Source: an uncultured Kordiimonas sp.
GTDB taxonomy: Bacteria; Pseudomonadota; Alphaproteobacteria; Sphingomonadales; Kordiimonadaceae
Reading direction: 5' to 3'
DNA: 64,000 nucleotides
Assembly: GCA_947500295.1 (NCBI GenBank)
Contig: CANMRM010000004.1
Location: forward strand, 1 to 64,000
Positions 16,711 to 25,607 of the stretch are shown here, in pieces. Position 1 is the stretch's first letter. The number at the start of each line of letters is the position of its first letter. Below the pieces are notes generated by a model that was not told where the DNA came from, made no database searches, and worked only from the letters and a program-made list of their open reading frames with translations. Both the position numbers and the translations under genes were made by a program.

Positions 16711-16729
16711 GCCGGGAAGGTTTCCCGGC
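16711..16729 (+). terminator. Hairpin between TBDR and HyuA, possible terminator or attenuator
   Basis: GCCGGGAA-N3-TTCCCGGC has eight paired bases and is followed by a moderately T-rich tract (GGGCTTCTTTTG). A weaker GGGAGG-N12-CCTCCC stem lies at 16645-16668. Some transcripts may end here, making the receptor more abundant than the enzymes downstream. Confidence 0.5.
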
Positions 16730-16792
16730 AGCGGGCTTCTTTTGCTCAAAATTGCCTGGCCTGAAGCGCCTGAATCAAGTTTGGAGAGAAAA

Positions 16793-18811
16793 ATGTATCG
16801 TGTAGCAGCCGACATCGGCGGAACATTTACAGACTTTGTGATCGAGGATCAGGAGTCTGGCGAGGTGCGTATCGGAAAAGTCCCCACCACGCCGGACAAC
16901 CCTGCACGCGGTATTCTTAATGGTGTTAGTCAGCTAATTGACGATCCTGAAGATGTGGAGTTCTTTGTCCATGGAACGACCGTAGGCCTGAACGCTTTTC
17001 TTGAACGCAGAGGCGCAAGGGTGCTGCTTGTAATGACGTCCGGTGTTGGTGATACCTACACAATTGCAAGGGGGCACCGGGAAGAGCTTTATAAACTTCA
17101 CTACAGCAAACCAAAGCAATTGGTGCCTCGAATGGATGTTCATGAGGTCACGGAACGTTTGGGTTGGGATGGTTCCATTGTCACGCCTTTGGACGAGAGT
17201 TCGCTGGAACCAATCATCGAAAAGGTCAAAGCGGAAAAAATTCCGGCGGTGGCAATATGTTTGCTGCATGCCTATGTAAACCCGGAACACGAACAGAGGG
17301 TCGCTGAAATTCTGGCTGAAAAACTGCCGGGTGTTTCCATTTCCATGTCTCACAGTGTGGCGCCGGAGTGGCGCGAAGTTGAACGAGCGTCTTCCACTGT
17401 TATGGATGCCTATGTCGCTCCGGTAGTTGAGCTTTACCTCAAGACTTTGAAGAGCGAATTCCTCGATGTGGGCATGGAGCAAACCATCCATGTTATGCGA
17501 TCGAACGGTGGTGTTATGACGGACGTTCACGCCAGCAAGCATCCCATCACCACACTTCTGTCCGGCCCGGTGGGGGGCAGCATCGGCGGTGTGGAGCTTT
17601 CAAAAAGTACAGGGATAAAGAACCTTCTGTGTGTCGATATGGGGGGAACGTCGTTTGACCTCAGCCTCGTTGTCGACGGCCAGCCGGAGCTCTCGAACGA
17701 GACGGTATTGCAGGGCTTACCTCTCCTGATGTCGATCATCAACATTGATACGGTTGGGGCAGGTGGGGGGTCCCTTGCATGGATCGAAAATGGCGGGTTG
17801 CGGGTTGGGCCCCAAAGTGCCGGATCTGTACCGGGGCCGGTGTGCTACGGCCGAGGCGGAACGCAGCCAACCATTACAGATGCAAACCTGTTTCTAGGCC
17901 GCCTGGGAGAAGCCTCTCTGTTGAACGGAGACATGACGCTGGACATGGCGTCAACAGCGAGAGCTTTTGAAACGCTTGGTGGCGAAATTGGCCTGAGCGC
18001 TACAGAACTTGCGGAAGGCATGATTGCTATCGGTAACGCCAAAATGGCGGATGCCATGCGCACCATCACCATCGGAAGGGGTATCGACCCACGGGAATTT
18101 ACGCTGGTTGCTTTTGGCGGAGCCGGGCCGATGCACGCCGTTGAACTTGCGCGCGAACTGGACATCAAGCAAATATTGGTGCCTCGTTTCCCTGGCACTT
18201 TTTCGGCCTGGGGCATGTTGCAAAGCGACATTCGCCACGACTTCAGTGCGACCCATTACGCTATTTCCAACGATGTCGACACCAACCAGATGACCGCGCT
18301 GTTTCGAGGGATGCTTGATGACGGCACAAAAACACTTACAGAAGAGGGCGTACCCCACGCGCGAATGGAGTTCGTCCGTTCTGTTGACCTGAGGTATGTG
18401 GGGCAGGAATACACCATCAGTGTGCCACTTGATGATGCCATTGACCTCGACGCGGCTATCGAGAAATTTCACGACCTTTATCAGTCAAGGTATGGCCACG
18501 CTCTACACGGTTCGGCGGTTGAGATTATTAACCTGCGGTTGGCAGCGATTGGGCGGTTGGAGCGAGCTGAAAGTTCGGCGTCAGAGCAACAGTCGTCTGA
18601 AGAGGCACTAGCGGCTCACCGTGACATAATTTTTAATGGTCAAAGCCATCACTCTCCCATCTACAAAAGAGACCGCTTGCCAAAGGGAGAGGAGTTAAAA
18701 AGCCCCGCAGTGGTGGAAGAGACCAGCGCCACAACTATCATTCCGCCAGGCTACACGTTCCAGATCGATGACATTGGTAACCTGCTGATCCAGGCAGAGG
18801 GAGACGCATAA
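16793..18811 (+). CDS. hyuA: Hydantoinase/oxoprolinase (HyuA) family subunit A
   Basis: It encodes 672 residues from the ATG at 16793 after GGAGAG. The N-terminal ASKHA-type nucleotide fold starts RVAADIGGTFTDF, and the central region has LLCVDMGGTSFDLSLV and GAGGGSLAWI. This family includes N-methylhydantoinase, 5-oxoprolinase, acetone carboxylase and acetophenone carboxylase subunits. All use ATP to activate a cyclic amide or a ketone enolate. HyuB starts on the last base of the stop codon, so the two subunits are translationally coupled. Which reaction applies cannot be read from sequence alone. The neighbours (amidohydrolase, TBDR) fit either a cyclic imide/lactam or a ketone. The symbol is a family name only. 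Confidence 0.9.
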   Translation: MYRVAADIGGTFTDFVIEDQESGEVRIGKVPTTPDNPARGILNGVSQLIDDPEDVEFFVHGTTVGLNAFLERRGARVLLVMTSGVGDTYTIARGHREELYKLHYSKPKQLVPRMDVHEVTERLGWDGSIVTPLDESSLEPIIEKVKAEKIPAVAICLLHAYVNPEHEQRVAEILAEKLPGVSISMSHSVAPEWREVERASSTVMDAYVAPVVELYLKTLKSEFLDVGMEQTIHVMRSNGGVMTDVHASKHPITTLLSGPVGGSIGGVELSKSTGIKNLLCVDMGGTSFDLSLVVDGQPELSNETVLQGLPLLMSIINIDTVGAGGGSLAWIENGGLRVGPQSAGSVPGPVCYGRGGTQPTITDANLFLGRLGEASLLNGDMTLDMASTARAFETLGGEIGLSATELAEGMIAIGNAKMADAMRTITIGRGIDPREFTLVAFGGAGPMHAVELARELDIKQILVPRFPGTFSAWGMLQSDIRHDFSATHYAISNDVDTNQMTALFRGMLDDGTKTLTEEGVPHARMEFVRSVDLRYVGQEYTISVPLDDAIDLDAAIEKFHDLYQSRYGHALHGSAVEIINLRLAAIGRLERAESSASEQQSSEEALAAHRDIIFNGQSHHSPIYKRDRLPKGEELKSPAVVEETSATTIIPPGYTFQIDDIGNLLIQAEGDA

Positions 18812-20475
18812 TGACCAGCCAAGTAAATCCAATTACCACTGAAATTATTCGTAATGCGTTCAACTCAATTGCGGAGGATATGAACGCGGCTCTCATTCGA
18901 AGCGCCTACACGCCCATCATCTACGAAGGTAAAGACTGTGCTGTCGCGCTTTTGGATGACCAAGGTGAAGTGCTTGGACAATCACTGGGGCTACCGCTTT
19001 TTCTTGGCAACCTGTCGCTATGTGTGCAAATCGTTGCGGATATGCACGGCTGGGATTATTTCGGCGAAGGGGACGTTGTCTTTCTGAACGATTCATACAT
19101 CGCGGGGACGCACCTCAATGATGTCACCGTGATCGTGCCAATTTTCTGGAAAGGCGAGAGGATTGGGTTTGCCACATCCCGCGCACATTGGCTGGATGTT
19201 GGAGCCAAGGATGCGGGTCAGCCCACGGATTCGCATGAAATTTATCAGGAAGGCATGCGATGGGCTCCCACAAAAGCCTATCGGGCTGGTGAGCCCGTTG
19301 AAGATATTCTTACCTTCTTGAAGCGCAACAGTCGTTTTGGTGACGCTTTGCTGGGTGACTTGCATGCTCAGATAGCCGCTGGCAATACCGGTAAAGACCG
19401 CTTTTGTGCGCTTCTGGACCGTTTTGGCCTGGAAACGGTTTGGAACGCGCGCGATGACATCTTCCGGCAGTCTGCCGAAATGGAACGCCAAACAATAGCG
19501 GCTATTCCTGACGGGCTTTACTCAGCTGAAGGAACGCTCGACAGCGATGGTCTTAGCGACACGCCAGTGCCGGTTAAGCTGAATGTGAAGGTTGATGGAG
19601 AAAACATGACGGTCGATCTCTCTGGATCAGCCGACCAGACCAGGGGCGCAGTCAATTGCGGTGCGACCCAAACTGTCTCTGCCGCGAGGGTTGCTTTCAA
19701 ACTATTGGTGAATCCGAAACGCCCTGTCGATGGTGGCACTTTCACTGCCCTTGAAGTGATTGCCCCGGAGGGGTCCATTTTTAATGCGCAGGAACCCGCG
19801 GCTTGCTCATGGTACTTTTCCTCGTTGGGGTTGCTCATTGATCTGTTTGTCAAAGCCATGTCTGACGTAATGCCAGATGATGCAGCGGCGGCACACTATG
19901 GCGATTCCATGGTGTTGATCCTCACCGGTTACGATGAATCAAAGAATGGTGAGCTTTTTGTCGCGGTGGAAGCGAATACCGGCGGTTGGGGCGGCTGGAA
20001 CGGAAATGACGGTCAGGACTGTCTGATAAACAACGTCAACGGCAGCTTCCGCGACTATCCCATTGAGGTTTATGAAAACCGGTATCCCATTCGCATTCAA
20101 AAGTATGGCATCAGAACTGACAGCGGCGGTGCCGGTAAATACCGGGGAGGCAATGGCAGCTTCAGGGAATATGTTCTGACAAATGATGCGAGCATGTCGC
20201 TTTGGTTCGAACGGTCGCAGACTACTGCATGGGGCTTGTTTGGCGGGCGGGCCGGTGAGCCACCTGAAGTGATGGTGACCCGACCTGACGGCACGGAACT
20301 GCGGGCCCTTAAAACCAATGCCGAGCCTTTGGAAGCCGGTGCCGTTATTCAGGTAAAAACCGGAGGCGGAGGCGGCTATGGCGACCCCGCAGATCGTGAT
20401 CCGGCGCTTGTCAAAGCGGACATTGAAAACCGTTATATCACTGAATCCGAGGCCGAGCGGTTTTATACCGCTTGA
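18811..20475 (+). CDS. hyuB: Hydantoinase/oxoprolinase (HyuB) family subunit B
   Basis: The product is 554 residues, usual for HyuB. Landmarks are NPITTEIIRNAFNSIAEDMN at the start, FLNDSYIAGTHLNDVTVI in the middle, a VDLSGSADQTRGAVNC segment and the late GGAGKYRGGNGSFREYV and GGGGGYGDP motifs. It overlaps HyuA in a TAATG junction. Together the two form the ATP-dependent amidase or carboxylase. Acetophenone-type carboxylases need further subunits that are absent here, which slightly favours a hydantoinase or oxoprolinase type of reaction. Confidence 0.9.
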   Translation: MTSQVNPITTEIIRNAFNSIAEDMNAALIRSAYTPIIYEGKDCAVALLDDQGEVLGQSLGLPLFLGNLSLCVQIVADMHGWDYFGEGDVVFLNDSYIAGTHLNDVTVIVPIFWKGERIGFATSRAHWLDVGAKDAGQPTDSHEIYQEGMRWAPTKAYRAGEPVEDILTFLKRNSRFGDALLGDLHAQIAAGNTGKDRFCALLDRFGLETVWNARDDIFRQSAEMERQTIAAIPDGLYSAEGTLDSDGLSDTPVPVKLNVKVDGENMTVDLSGSADQTRGAVNCGATQTVSAARVAFKLLVNPKRPVDGGTFTALEVIAPEGSIFNAQEPAACSWYFSSLGLLIDLFVKAMSDVMPDDAAAAHYGDSMVLILTGYDESKNGELFVAVEANTGGWGGWNGNDGQDCLINNVNGSFRDYPIEVYENRYPIRIQKYGIRTDSGGAGKYRGGNGSFREYVLTNDASMSLWFERSQTTAWGLFGGRAGEPPEVMVTRPDGTELRALKTNAEPLEAGAVIQVKTGGGGGYGDPADRDPALVKADIENRYITESEAERFYTA

Positions 20476-20504
20476 TTTGTCAGGGCTGAGTAGAGGTTTT
20501 GGCA

Positions 20505-21728
20505 ATGGAAGGGAATACAGACCGGCTGTATTTGAAAAACGCGTCAATTTTCAACGGGTATGAGGATGAGCTGTTGCTGTCTCAGAATATTCTCATTGAA
20601 AAAGGGCGTTTTAAAAAAATAGGCCCGGAAGACTTGTCTCCTGGCGATGCCCGGACCTTTGATATGACCGGCAAGTTTCTAATGCCTGGGCTGATCGACG
20701 CCCACTTTCATGCCTATGCATCTGACCTGGATTTTTCAAAACTGGACCAATTGCCTCGCACCTATCATGGCTTAAAGGGCTCGGAATTGTTGTCTGCCGC
20801 TCTCAAGCGAGGATTTACCACAATTCGGGACGTCGGCGGTGCAGACTATGGTCTTTGGCGGGCGATGGAGGATGGGTTGTTCGCCGGACCAAGGCTTTAT
20901 TATGCTGGAAAGGCGCTCAGCCAAACTGGCGGACACGGGGATATGCGGGCACCTTCAATGGAACCCTGCGCTTGCGGCGCCAGCAACATGCTCACGCAGG
21001 TGGTTGACGGCGTTGACAATGTTCGGGCAGCCGCTCGCGAGGAACTCCGTCGTGGCGCCAGCCACATAAAGGTATTTGTCTCTGGCGGGATATCTTCGCC
21101 AAGTGATCCAATCTGGTCATTACAATACTCGGATCCTGAATTGGAAGCTGCTGTTGACGAGGCAAAACGCAGGGGGGCATATGTCGTCGCCCATGCCTAT
21201 ACGCCTGAAGCGATCGCTCGCTCGGTGGAGGCAGGTGTCCGATCCATAGAACACGCGAACCTGATAACGCCAGAAGTCGCGGCGATGGTTCAGAAGGCGG
21301 GCGCGTTTGTTGTCCCGACGCTTGTTACATATGACAGCCTTGGACGTTTTGGACACCGGAACGGCGCGCCGGATACTATGATTGCCAAGCTTGATGATGT
21401 TGCTGCAAAAGGGCTCGATGCCATTCGTCTCTGCCGGGCTGCAGGCGTTAAGCTGGGGTTTGGTACAGACTTGTTAGGTGAGCTTCATAAATTTCAGCTG
21501 AATGAAATATTACTCAGGTCAGCGGTTGAAACGCCTTTCCAGATTTTAAATTCCGCAACTGCAGTAAACGCGGAATTGATGGGGCGTGAAGGTGAAATTG
21601 GTACAATTCAGGAGGGTGCATATGCCGACTTCCTTGTATTGGATTTTAACCCCCTGACGGATTTGGAGAGGCTTGTCCGCGAAGGGTCGATTGAGGCGAT
21701 CTATAAGGAGGGGCAGCCGGTAAGCTAG
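20505..21728 (+). CDS. Metal-dependent amidohydrolase (imidazolonepropionase/prolidase-like)
   Basis: It has 407 residues from the ATG at 20505; a TTG two codons earlier is also open. Metal-site motifs are in order: HxH at His67/His69 (LIDAHFHA), the lysine in SHIKVFVSGG that is carbamylated in relatives, HAYTPEA, SIEHANL and the late Asp of FGTDLLGE. Relatives hydrolyse cyclic amides, dipeptides or lactones, and include carboxypeptidase Sgx9260 and ochratoxinase types. It has no signal peptide. It lies 29 bases after HyuB and probably acts in the same pathway, for example opening a ring or cleaving an N-acyl bond. Confidence 0.88.
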   Translation: MEGNTDRLYLKNASIFNGYEDELLLSQNILIEKGRFKKIGPEDLSPGDARTFDMTGKFLMPGLIDAHFHAYASDLDFSKLDQLPRTYHGLKGSELLSAALKRGFTTIRDVGGADYGLWRAMEDGLFAGPRLYYAGKALSQTGGHGDMRAPSMEPCACGASNMLTQVVDGVDNVRAAAREELRRGASHIKVFVSGGISSPSDPIWSLQYSDPELEAAVDEAKRRGAYVVAHAYTPEAIARSVEAGVRSIEHANLITPEVAAMVQKAGAFVVPTLVTYDSLGRFGHRNGAPDTMIAKLDDVAAKGLDAIRLCRAAGVKLGFGTDLLGELHKFQLNEILLRSAVETPFQILNSATAVNAELMGREGEIGTIQEGAYADFLVLDFNPLTDLERLVREGSIEAIYKEGQPVS

Positions 21729-21824
21729 TCGCCAAGCCCAGTTTTATGGAGGTATTTTAGCTTTGGAAAGGGCCCCGATGGTCAGGTCTGGTTGCTGATA
21801 AAACACTTTGCCATGGAAAGCCGT

Positions 21825-21844
21825 TATTGACCATTCTTGCAATA
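21825..21844. promoter_or_regulatory. TATTG-N10-CAATA operator, first of a tandem pair
   Basis: TATTGACCATTCTTGCAATA is a dyad with perfect five-base arms and a 10-base centre. It ends 41 bases before the PQQ gene start and is followed 23 bases on (start to start) by a second copy that shares TATTGACCATT. Confidence 0.6.
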
Positions 21845-21847
21845 TAC

Positions 21848-21867
21848 TATTGACCATTAGTACAATA
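21848..21867. promoter_or_regulatory. TATTG-N10-CAATA operator, second of a tandem pair
   Basis: TATTGACCATTAGTACAATA ends 18 bases before the ATG at 21886. It contains TACAAT, a fair -10 element, with TTGCAA of the first copy 18 bases upstream as a possible -35. Binding here would block the promoter of the PQQ-VOC-SDR unit. Confidence 0.6.
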
Positions 21868-21885
21868 AAGTATTAAGCTGATGGT

Positions 21886-23802
21886 ATGCAAGAGGGATTG
21901 AAAACCAAGAGGGCCTCTCGAGGGGGTGTTCGGCCTGAAAAGGTCGTGGCCGCCCTAACCGGCCTGTTGGCGGCGCTGGGTCAGTTTTCGGTCGGCGTTT
22001 CGGCTGGTCAATTAACGGACGATACAGCGACGGCGAGCCGGGGTATGCAATTGTATGATGAAAATTGCGCGGCATGTCATGAATCCGGTGTTGGTGAGGC
22101 ACCTCTCACCGCGGCACTGAGAAAATTGACCGCTGATCATATATTTCGTGCCATGAACGATGGCATCATGCTGGCTCAGTCGGGGCATCTGTTGCCGGAT
22201 GAGCGGCGAAAAATTGCCGATTACCTCGGCGCGATTAACAGGCCTGAGCCCGTGGGCGCGCAAAGCGCGGGTGTTTGCCGCGATGATCAGGGACGGAATA
22301 GCTTTGCCGGGCATGGTGAGGTCGAGAATTGGGGAATGGGCCTCACCAACGAACGTCACGCGGGCAACAGCGGAATAAGCCCTCAAAACGTAGAAGCTTT
22401 AGAGCTGGACTGGGTATTTGCGTTTCCAAACTCTGGTCGGGCGCGTACACAGCCAACGGTGGCAGGACATACGGTTTTTACTGCTGGGCAAAATGGAAAA
22501 GTCTACGCGCTGGACCTCAACAGTGGCTGTATCCGGTGGAGTTTTCAGGCTGAAGCGGAGGTCAGGAGCGCTATTTCTGTCGAGATAAACGATCTTGGCA
22601 GGGTGCAGCGACTGTATTTTGGTGATTTTGAAGGCAATGTTTACGGCTTTGATGTCTCTTCCAGGACTCTGTTGTGGAAGGTGCGGGCGGACGATCATCC
22701 AGTAGCGACAATCACGGGTTCGCTAGCGTTGCACAAGGACACCATTTATGTGCCCGTTTCGTCACGAGAAGTGGTGTCGGCCGCCAGCTCGACATATGAA
22801 TGTTGCACCTTCAGGGGGTCAGTTGTTGCCTACGACAAGTTAACGGGCGATGTGCGCTGGCAATCTTTCATGATGGACGAACCCGTCGCACGCGGTACAA
22901 ATTCAGTGGGCGCAACCCGCTTTGGTCCCTCAGGCGCCCCCATATGGTCTAGCCCGACTGTCGATGAAAAGCGTGGAGTTCTCTACGTTGGCACGGGGGA
23001 AAACTATTCAAGGCCAACAACACCAACCAGCGATGCCATAGTTGCCCTGGCTCTTGAAGACGGCGCCATTCAGTGGGTTAATCAGGTTACACCGGATGAT
23101 GCCTGGAACGGTGCATGCGGGCGCCCCGACGCTGCAAATTGCCCGGAAAACAGGGGACCGGACTATGATTTTGGCGCTCCGCCTATCCTCACCACACTGC
23201 TAAATGGGAAACAGATTATTCTGGCGGGCCAAAAGTCAGGCCGGGCGTTCGCCATGGATCCTGATGATGGCGGTAAACTGGTCTGGCGACAACAGGTCGG
23301 CCGCGGTGGCATAATGGGCGGTATCCATTGGGGTATGGCAACGGATGGCTCCACGGTGTTTGTTCCCGTGTCCGATATTTCCGTATATCAGCGCGACGCC
23401 CACAAACCTGCACGGTCGGGACTGCACGCAATCAGTGCCGAAACAGGTCAGCCAATCTGGAGTACCCTGACAAAGGATGTATGCGGTGATGCAAAATGGC
23501 GGTGTTCGCCAGGCATTTCAGCAGCCGTCACACTTGGAAACGGTCTCGTCTTTGGCGGTGGGCTCGACGGCATGTTGCGGGCGTTCGACGCAAACACAGG
23601 CCAAATTCTCTGGGAAACCAATACCAATCGATCGTTTGAAGCTGTTAATGGCATCGAAGCGGAGGGCGGGTCGCTGGACTCGGACGGGCCCGTGCTGGTG
23701 GGTGACCGACTGCTGGTCACATCAGGTTATGACAAATGGGGCCAGAAGTTCGGCAATGTTCTTTTGACATACAGGGTTGGGAGAGGCGCTGATGAAAACT
23801 AG
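21886..23802 (+). CDS. Quinohaemoprotein dehydrogenase, N-terminal cytochrome c plus PQQ propeller (polyvinyl-alcohol-dehydrogenase type)
   Basis: The protein has 638 residues. A signal peptide (hydrophobic VVAALTGLLAALGQFSVGVSA, about residues 20-40) is followed by a cytochrome c domain with CAACH at residues 61-65 and then a PQQ beta-propeller of WxxW-type repeats (GCIRWSFQAEAEV, DVRWQSFM, QPIWSTL, GQILWETN). Having haem at the N-terminus resembles polyvinyl alcohol dehydrogenase, whereas ordinary quinohaemoprotein alcohol dehydrogenases carry it at the C-terminus. It would oxidise secondary alcohols in the periplasm and pass electrons to a soluble cytochrome. No oxidised-PVA hydrolase is nearby, so PVA itself is not implied. 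It heads the PQQ-VOC-SDR unit and overlaps the VOC gene by 11 bases. Confidence 0.85.
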   Translation: MQEGLKTKRASRGGVRPEKVVAALTGLLAALGQFSVGVSAGQLTDDTATASRGMQLYDENCAACHESGVGEAPLTAALRKLTADHIFRAMNDGIMLAQSGHLLPDERRKIADYLGAINRPEPVGAQSAGVCRDDQGRNSFAGHGEVENWGMGLTNERHAGNSGISPQNVEALELDWVFAFPNSGRARTQPTVAGHTVFTAGQNGKVYALDLNSGCIRWSFQAEAEVRSAISVEINDLGRVQRLYFGDFEGNVYGFDVSSRTLLWKVRADDHPVATITGSLALHKDTIYVPVSSREVVSAASSTYECCTFRGSVVAYDKLTGDVRWQSFMMDEPVARGTNSVGATRFGPSGAPIWSSPTVDEKRGVLYVGTGENYSRPTTPTSDAIVALALEDGAIQWVNQVTPDDAWNGACGRPDAANCPENRGPDYDFGAPPILTTLLNGKQIILAGQKSGRAFAMDPDDGGKLVWRQQVGRGGIMGGIHWGMATDGSTVFVPVSDISVYQRDAHKPARSGLHAISAETGQPIWSTLTKDVCGDAKWRCSPGISAAVTLGNGLVFGGGLDGMLRAFDANTGQILWETNTNRSFEAVNGIEAEGGSLDSDGPVLVGDRLLVTSGYDKWGQKFGNVLLTYRVGRGADEN

Positions 23803-24826
23803 CAATTTGCTCTTGGTTACGCTGGCGGTGCTGGGTTTGGGCAGCAAACCAGCCTTCGCTCGGGCTCCCGTTGAAGACCCTATATACGCACAGCAGGCCT
23901 CAACAATTGTTGGTGTTAATCATGTAGGAATGAGTGTGCCTGAGCTGGAGAAGTCCCTGAGTTTCTATCGTGACACCATGGGGCTGCAAACAATTGGTGA
24001 AGTCGCGGCAGTCGATCCTGCCCTGCGTTCGGTAGGGCTGGCAAGACACGCGGGCAGTCAAAGTGTTACTCTGGCGGGGCCCAACAGCTTTTTGAAACTG
24101 ATGGAGTTTCAGAGCCGGCCAGCGGGCATCGAGGCTGCGGTCATGCCGGTTCAGGGGCCCGGTATCACCCACATTTGTTTCCAGGCGCCGAAATCAAAAC
24201 CTCTGGACGGCAAGGCTGTTGAAAATGGGGCAACCTGGGTAAGTTCAAGTAATGCGATGGTGGATATGCGCGGCGTCGGGTTTATGTATGGATACATGCG
24301 TGACCCAAATGGTCTGATGTTTGAGATTGAGCATGCGCCGGAGCCCAGATTCGATGGTGAAATCTGGATGGGGCACGTCGCCATTGCGACCGATGATTTG
24401 ACAAGCGCGTTGGCATTTTACGAAATGGTGCTCGGTTTCAAGCATTATCGGCGTGTAGACAATATTTCTGGCCCAACCTTTGATCTTGTCGGCGGTGTGA
24501 AAGACGCAAAAATTCACGGTGCCTGGTTCAGGGTTGCACCTTTCTACAATCTGGAATTCTGGGAGTATGAAAATCCCAGAACAGGCCCGCCCGAAGGCCC
24601 CACACCGTTGGAGAAAGCCGGTTACAATATCATCGCACTCGAAACGACAGACATAGAAGCGGATTTCGCCCGACTGACTGCGGCCGGAGTTGCTTTGGAA
24701 ACCGGCATTGTTTCGGTTGAGGGCGGGCGCGGCATATTCTTGCGGGACCTTGACGGAAACCTGCTGTCGCTGACCGAGTTTGAGGCGGGTTCGAGCCTCT
24801 CCCTAACGTCATTAAGCGCAAAATAA
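23792..24826 (+). CDS. Exported protein with two VOC domains, copy 2
   Basis: It encodes 344 residues from the ATG at 23792, with GGGAGAGG upstream inside the end of the PQQ gene. A cleavable signal peptide (AVLGLGSKPAFA, about residues 1-23) replaces the lipobox of copy 1. Domain 1 keeps a complete VOC metal set: His44 (VNHVGMSV), Glu105 (LKLMEF), His127 (ITHICF) and Glu178 (MFEIEH). Domain 2 has His195, Glu255, Asn279 and Glu329, so one ligand is changed. It is thus the better candidate for a working metalloenzyme of the pair. The SDR gene follows after 12 bases. The reaction is unknown; VOC members do isomerisations, epimerisations, ring-cleaving oxygenations and glutathione transfers. Confidence 0.85.
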   Translation: MKTSNLLLVTLAVLGLGSKPAFARAPVEDPIYAQQASTIVGVNHVGMSVPELEKSLSFYRDTMGLQTIGEVAAVDPALRSVGLARHAGSQSVTLAGPNSFLKLMEFQSRPAGIEAAVMPVQGPGITHICFQAPKSKPLDGKAVENGATWVSSSNAMVDMRGVGFMYGYMRDPNGLMFEIEHAPEPRFDGEIWMGHVAIATDDLTSALAFYEMVLGFKHYRRVDNISGPTFDLVGGVKDAKIHGAWFRVAPFYNLEFWEYENPRTGPPEGPTPLEKAGYNIIALETTDIEADFARLTAAGVALETGIVSVEGGRGIFLRDLDGNLLSLTEFEAGSSLSLTSLSAK

Positions 24827-24838
24827 CGGAGAAAAATA

Positions 24839-25597
24839 ATGTTCGACCTCAAGGGGCATGTTGCACTGGTGACAGGTGGAAATGGAGGCATTGGCTTGGC
24901 GTTTGCCAAGGGTCTTGTAAAAGCTGGCGCCCAAGTCGCTATCTGGGGCCGAAATGCCCAAAAAAATGCTGATGCGATTGCTGAGCTTCGCGCTCTTGGT
25001 GGTGATGTTGCTGCATTCGAATGCGACGTAATGAATAGCGATAGTGTAGCTTCTGCCTTTCAGGCAACTTTGGATCATTTTGGACAGGTAGATTCCTGCT
25101 TTGCTAACGCCGGTGGCTCCGGCGCTCGCGGCCGCCTGCATGAACTTACGAATGAAGATTGGAATGCCGTAGTCGACCTCAACCTGAACAGTGTGGTCAA
25201 TACTTACAGGCCGGTAATCGCACAGTTGATCGAGCGGAAAGCCCCGGGCAAGCTTATTGTGACTTCTTCGGTAGCTGCTCATTTGGGCATTGGAAACGGC
25301 GCGGGCTACAGCGCAACGAAGGCGGCGGTGGCTGGCTTGACGCGTGCGCTGGCAATCGAACTTGGCCGTGATAATATCCAGGTAAATGCTGTGTTGCCCG
25401 GGTTTATCGAAACCGAAATGTCGCTCAAAACACCACAGTATTTTCAGGATTCTGCACGGCGGCGTACCGCTTCCGGTGTGATCGGGACCTTGGAAGATAT
25501 GGAAGGGGTTGCGGTTTTCCTTGCGTCAAAGCAAAGCAACTATATTACCGGCCAGGAAATTGTCATTGACGGTGGTCAGTCAATATTTCCCATGTAG
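24839..25597 (+). CDS. SDR family NAD(P)-dependent oxidoreductase, copy 2
   Basis: This 252-residue classical SDR has GGNGGIG at 13-19, WGRN at 36-39, and catalytic Asn115, Ser144, Tyr157 and Lys161. It is the gapless paralogue of the SDR at 6320 (about 59% identity), with identical ends (MFDL...PM). It is the last gene of the PQQ-VOC-SDR unit and is preceded by GGAGAAAAATA. The convergent TetR gene ends only 10 bases away with no room for a terminator between them. Confidence 0.9.
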   Translation: MFDLKGHVALVTGGNGGIGLAFAKGLVKAGAQVAIWGRNAQKNADAIAELRALGGDVAAFECDVMNSDSVASAFQATLDHFGQVDSCFANAGGSGARGRLHELTNEDWNAVVDLNLNSVVNTYRPVIAQLIERKAPGKLIVTSSVAAHLGIGNGAGYSATKAAVAGLTRALAIELGRDNIQVNAVLPGFIETEMSLKTPQYFQDSARRRTASGVIGTLEDMEGVAVFLASKQSNYITGQEIVIDGGQSIFPM

Positions 25598-25607
25598 ATG
25601 ACCATAT

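Noticed and set aside
21886-23802. Calling this a true polyvinyl alcohol dehydrogenase locus
   Set aside because: Only the domain order resembles that enzyme. No oxidised-PVA hydrolase or dedicated cytochrome gene is present nearby.
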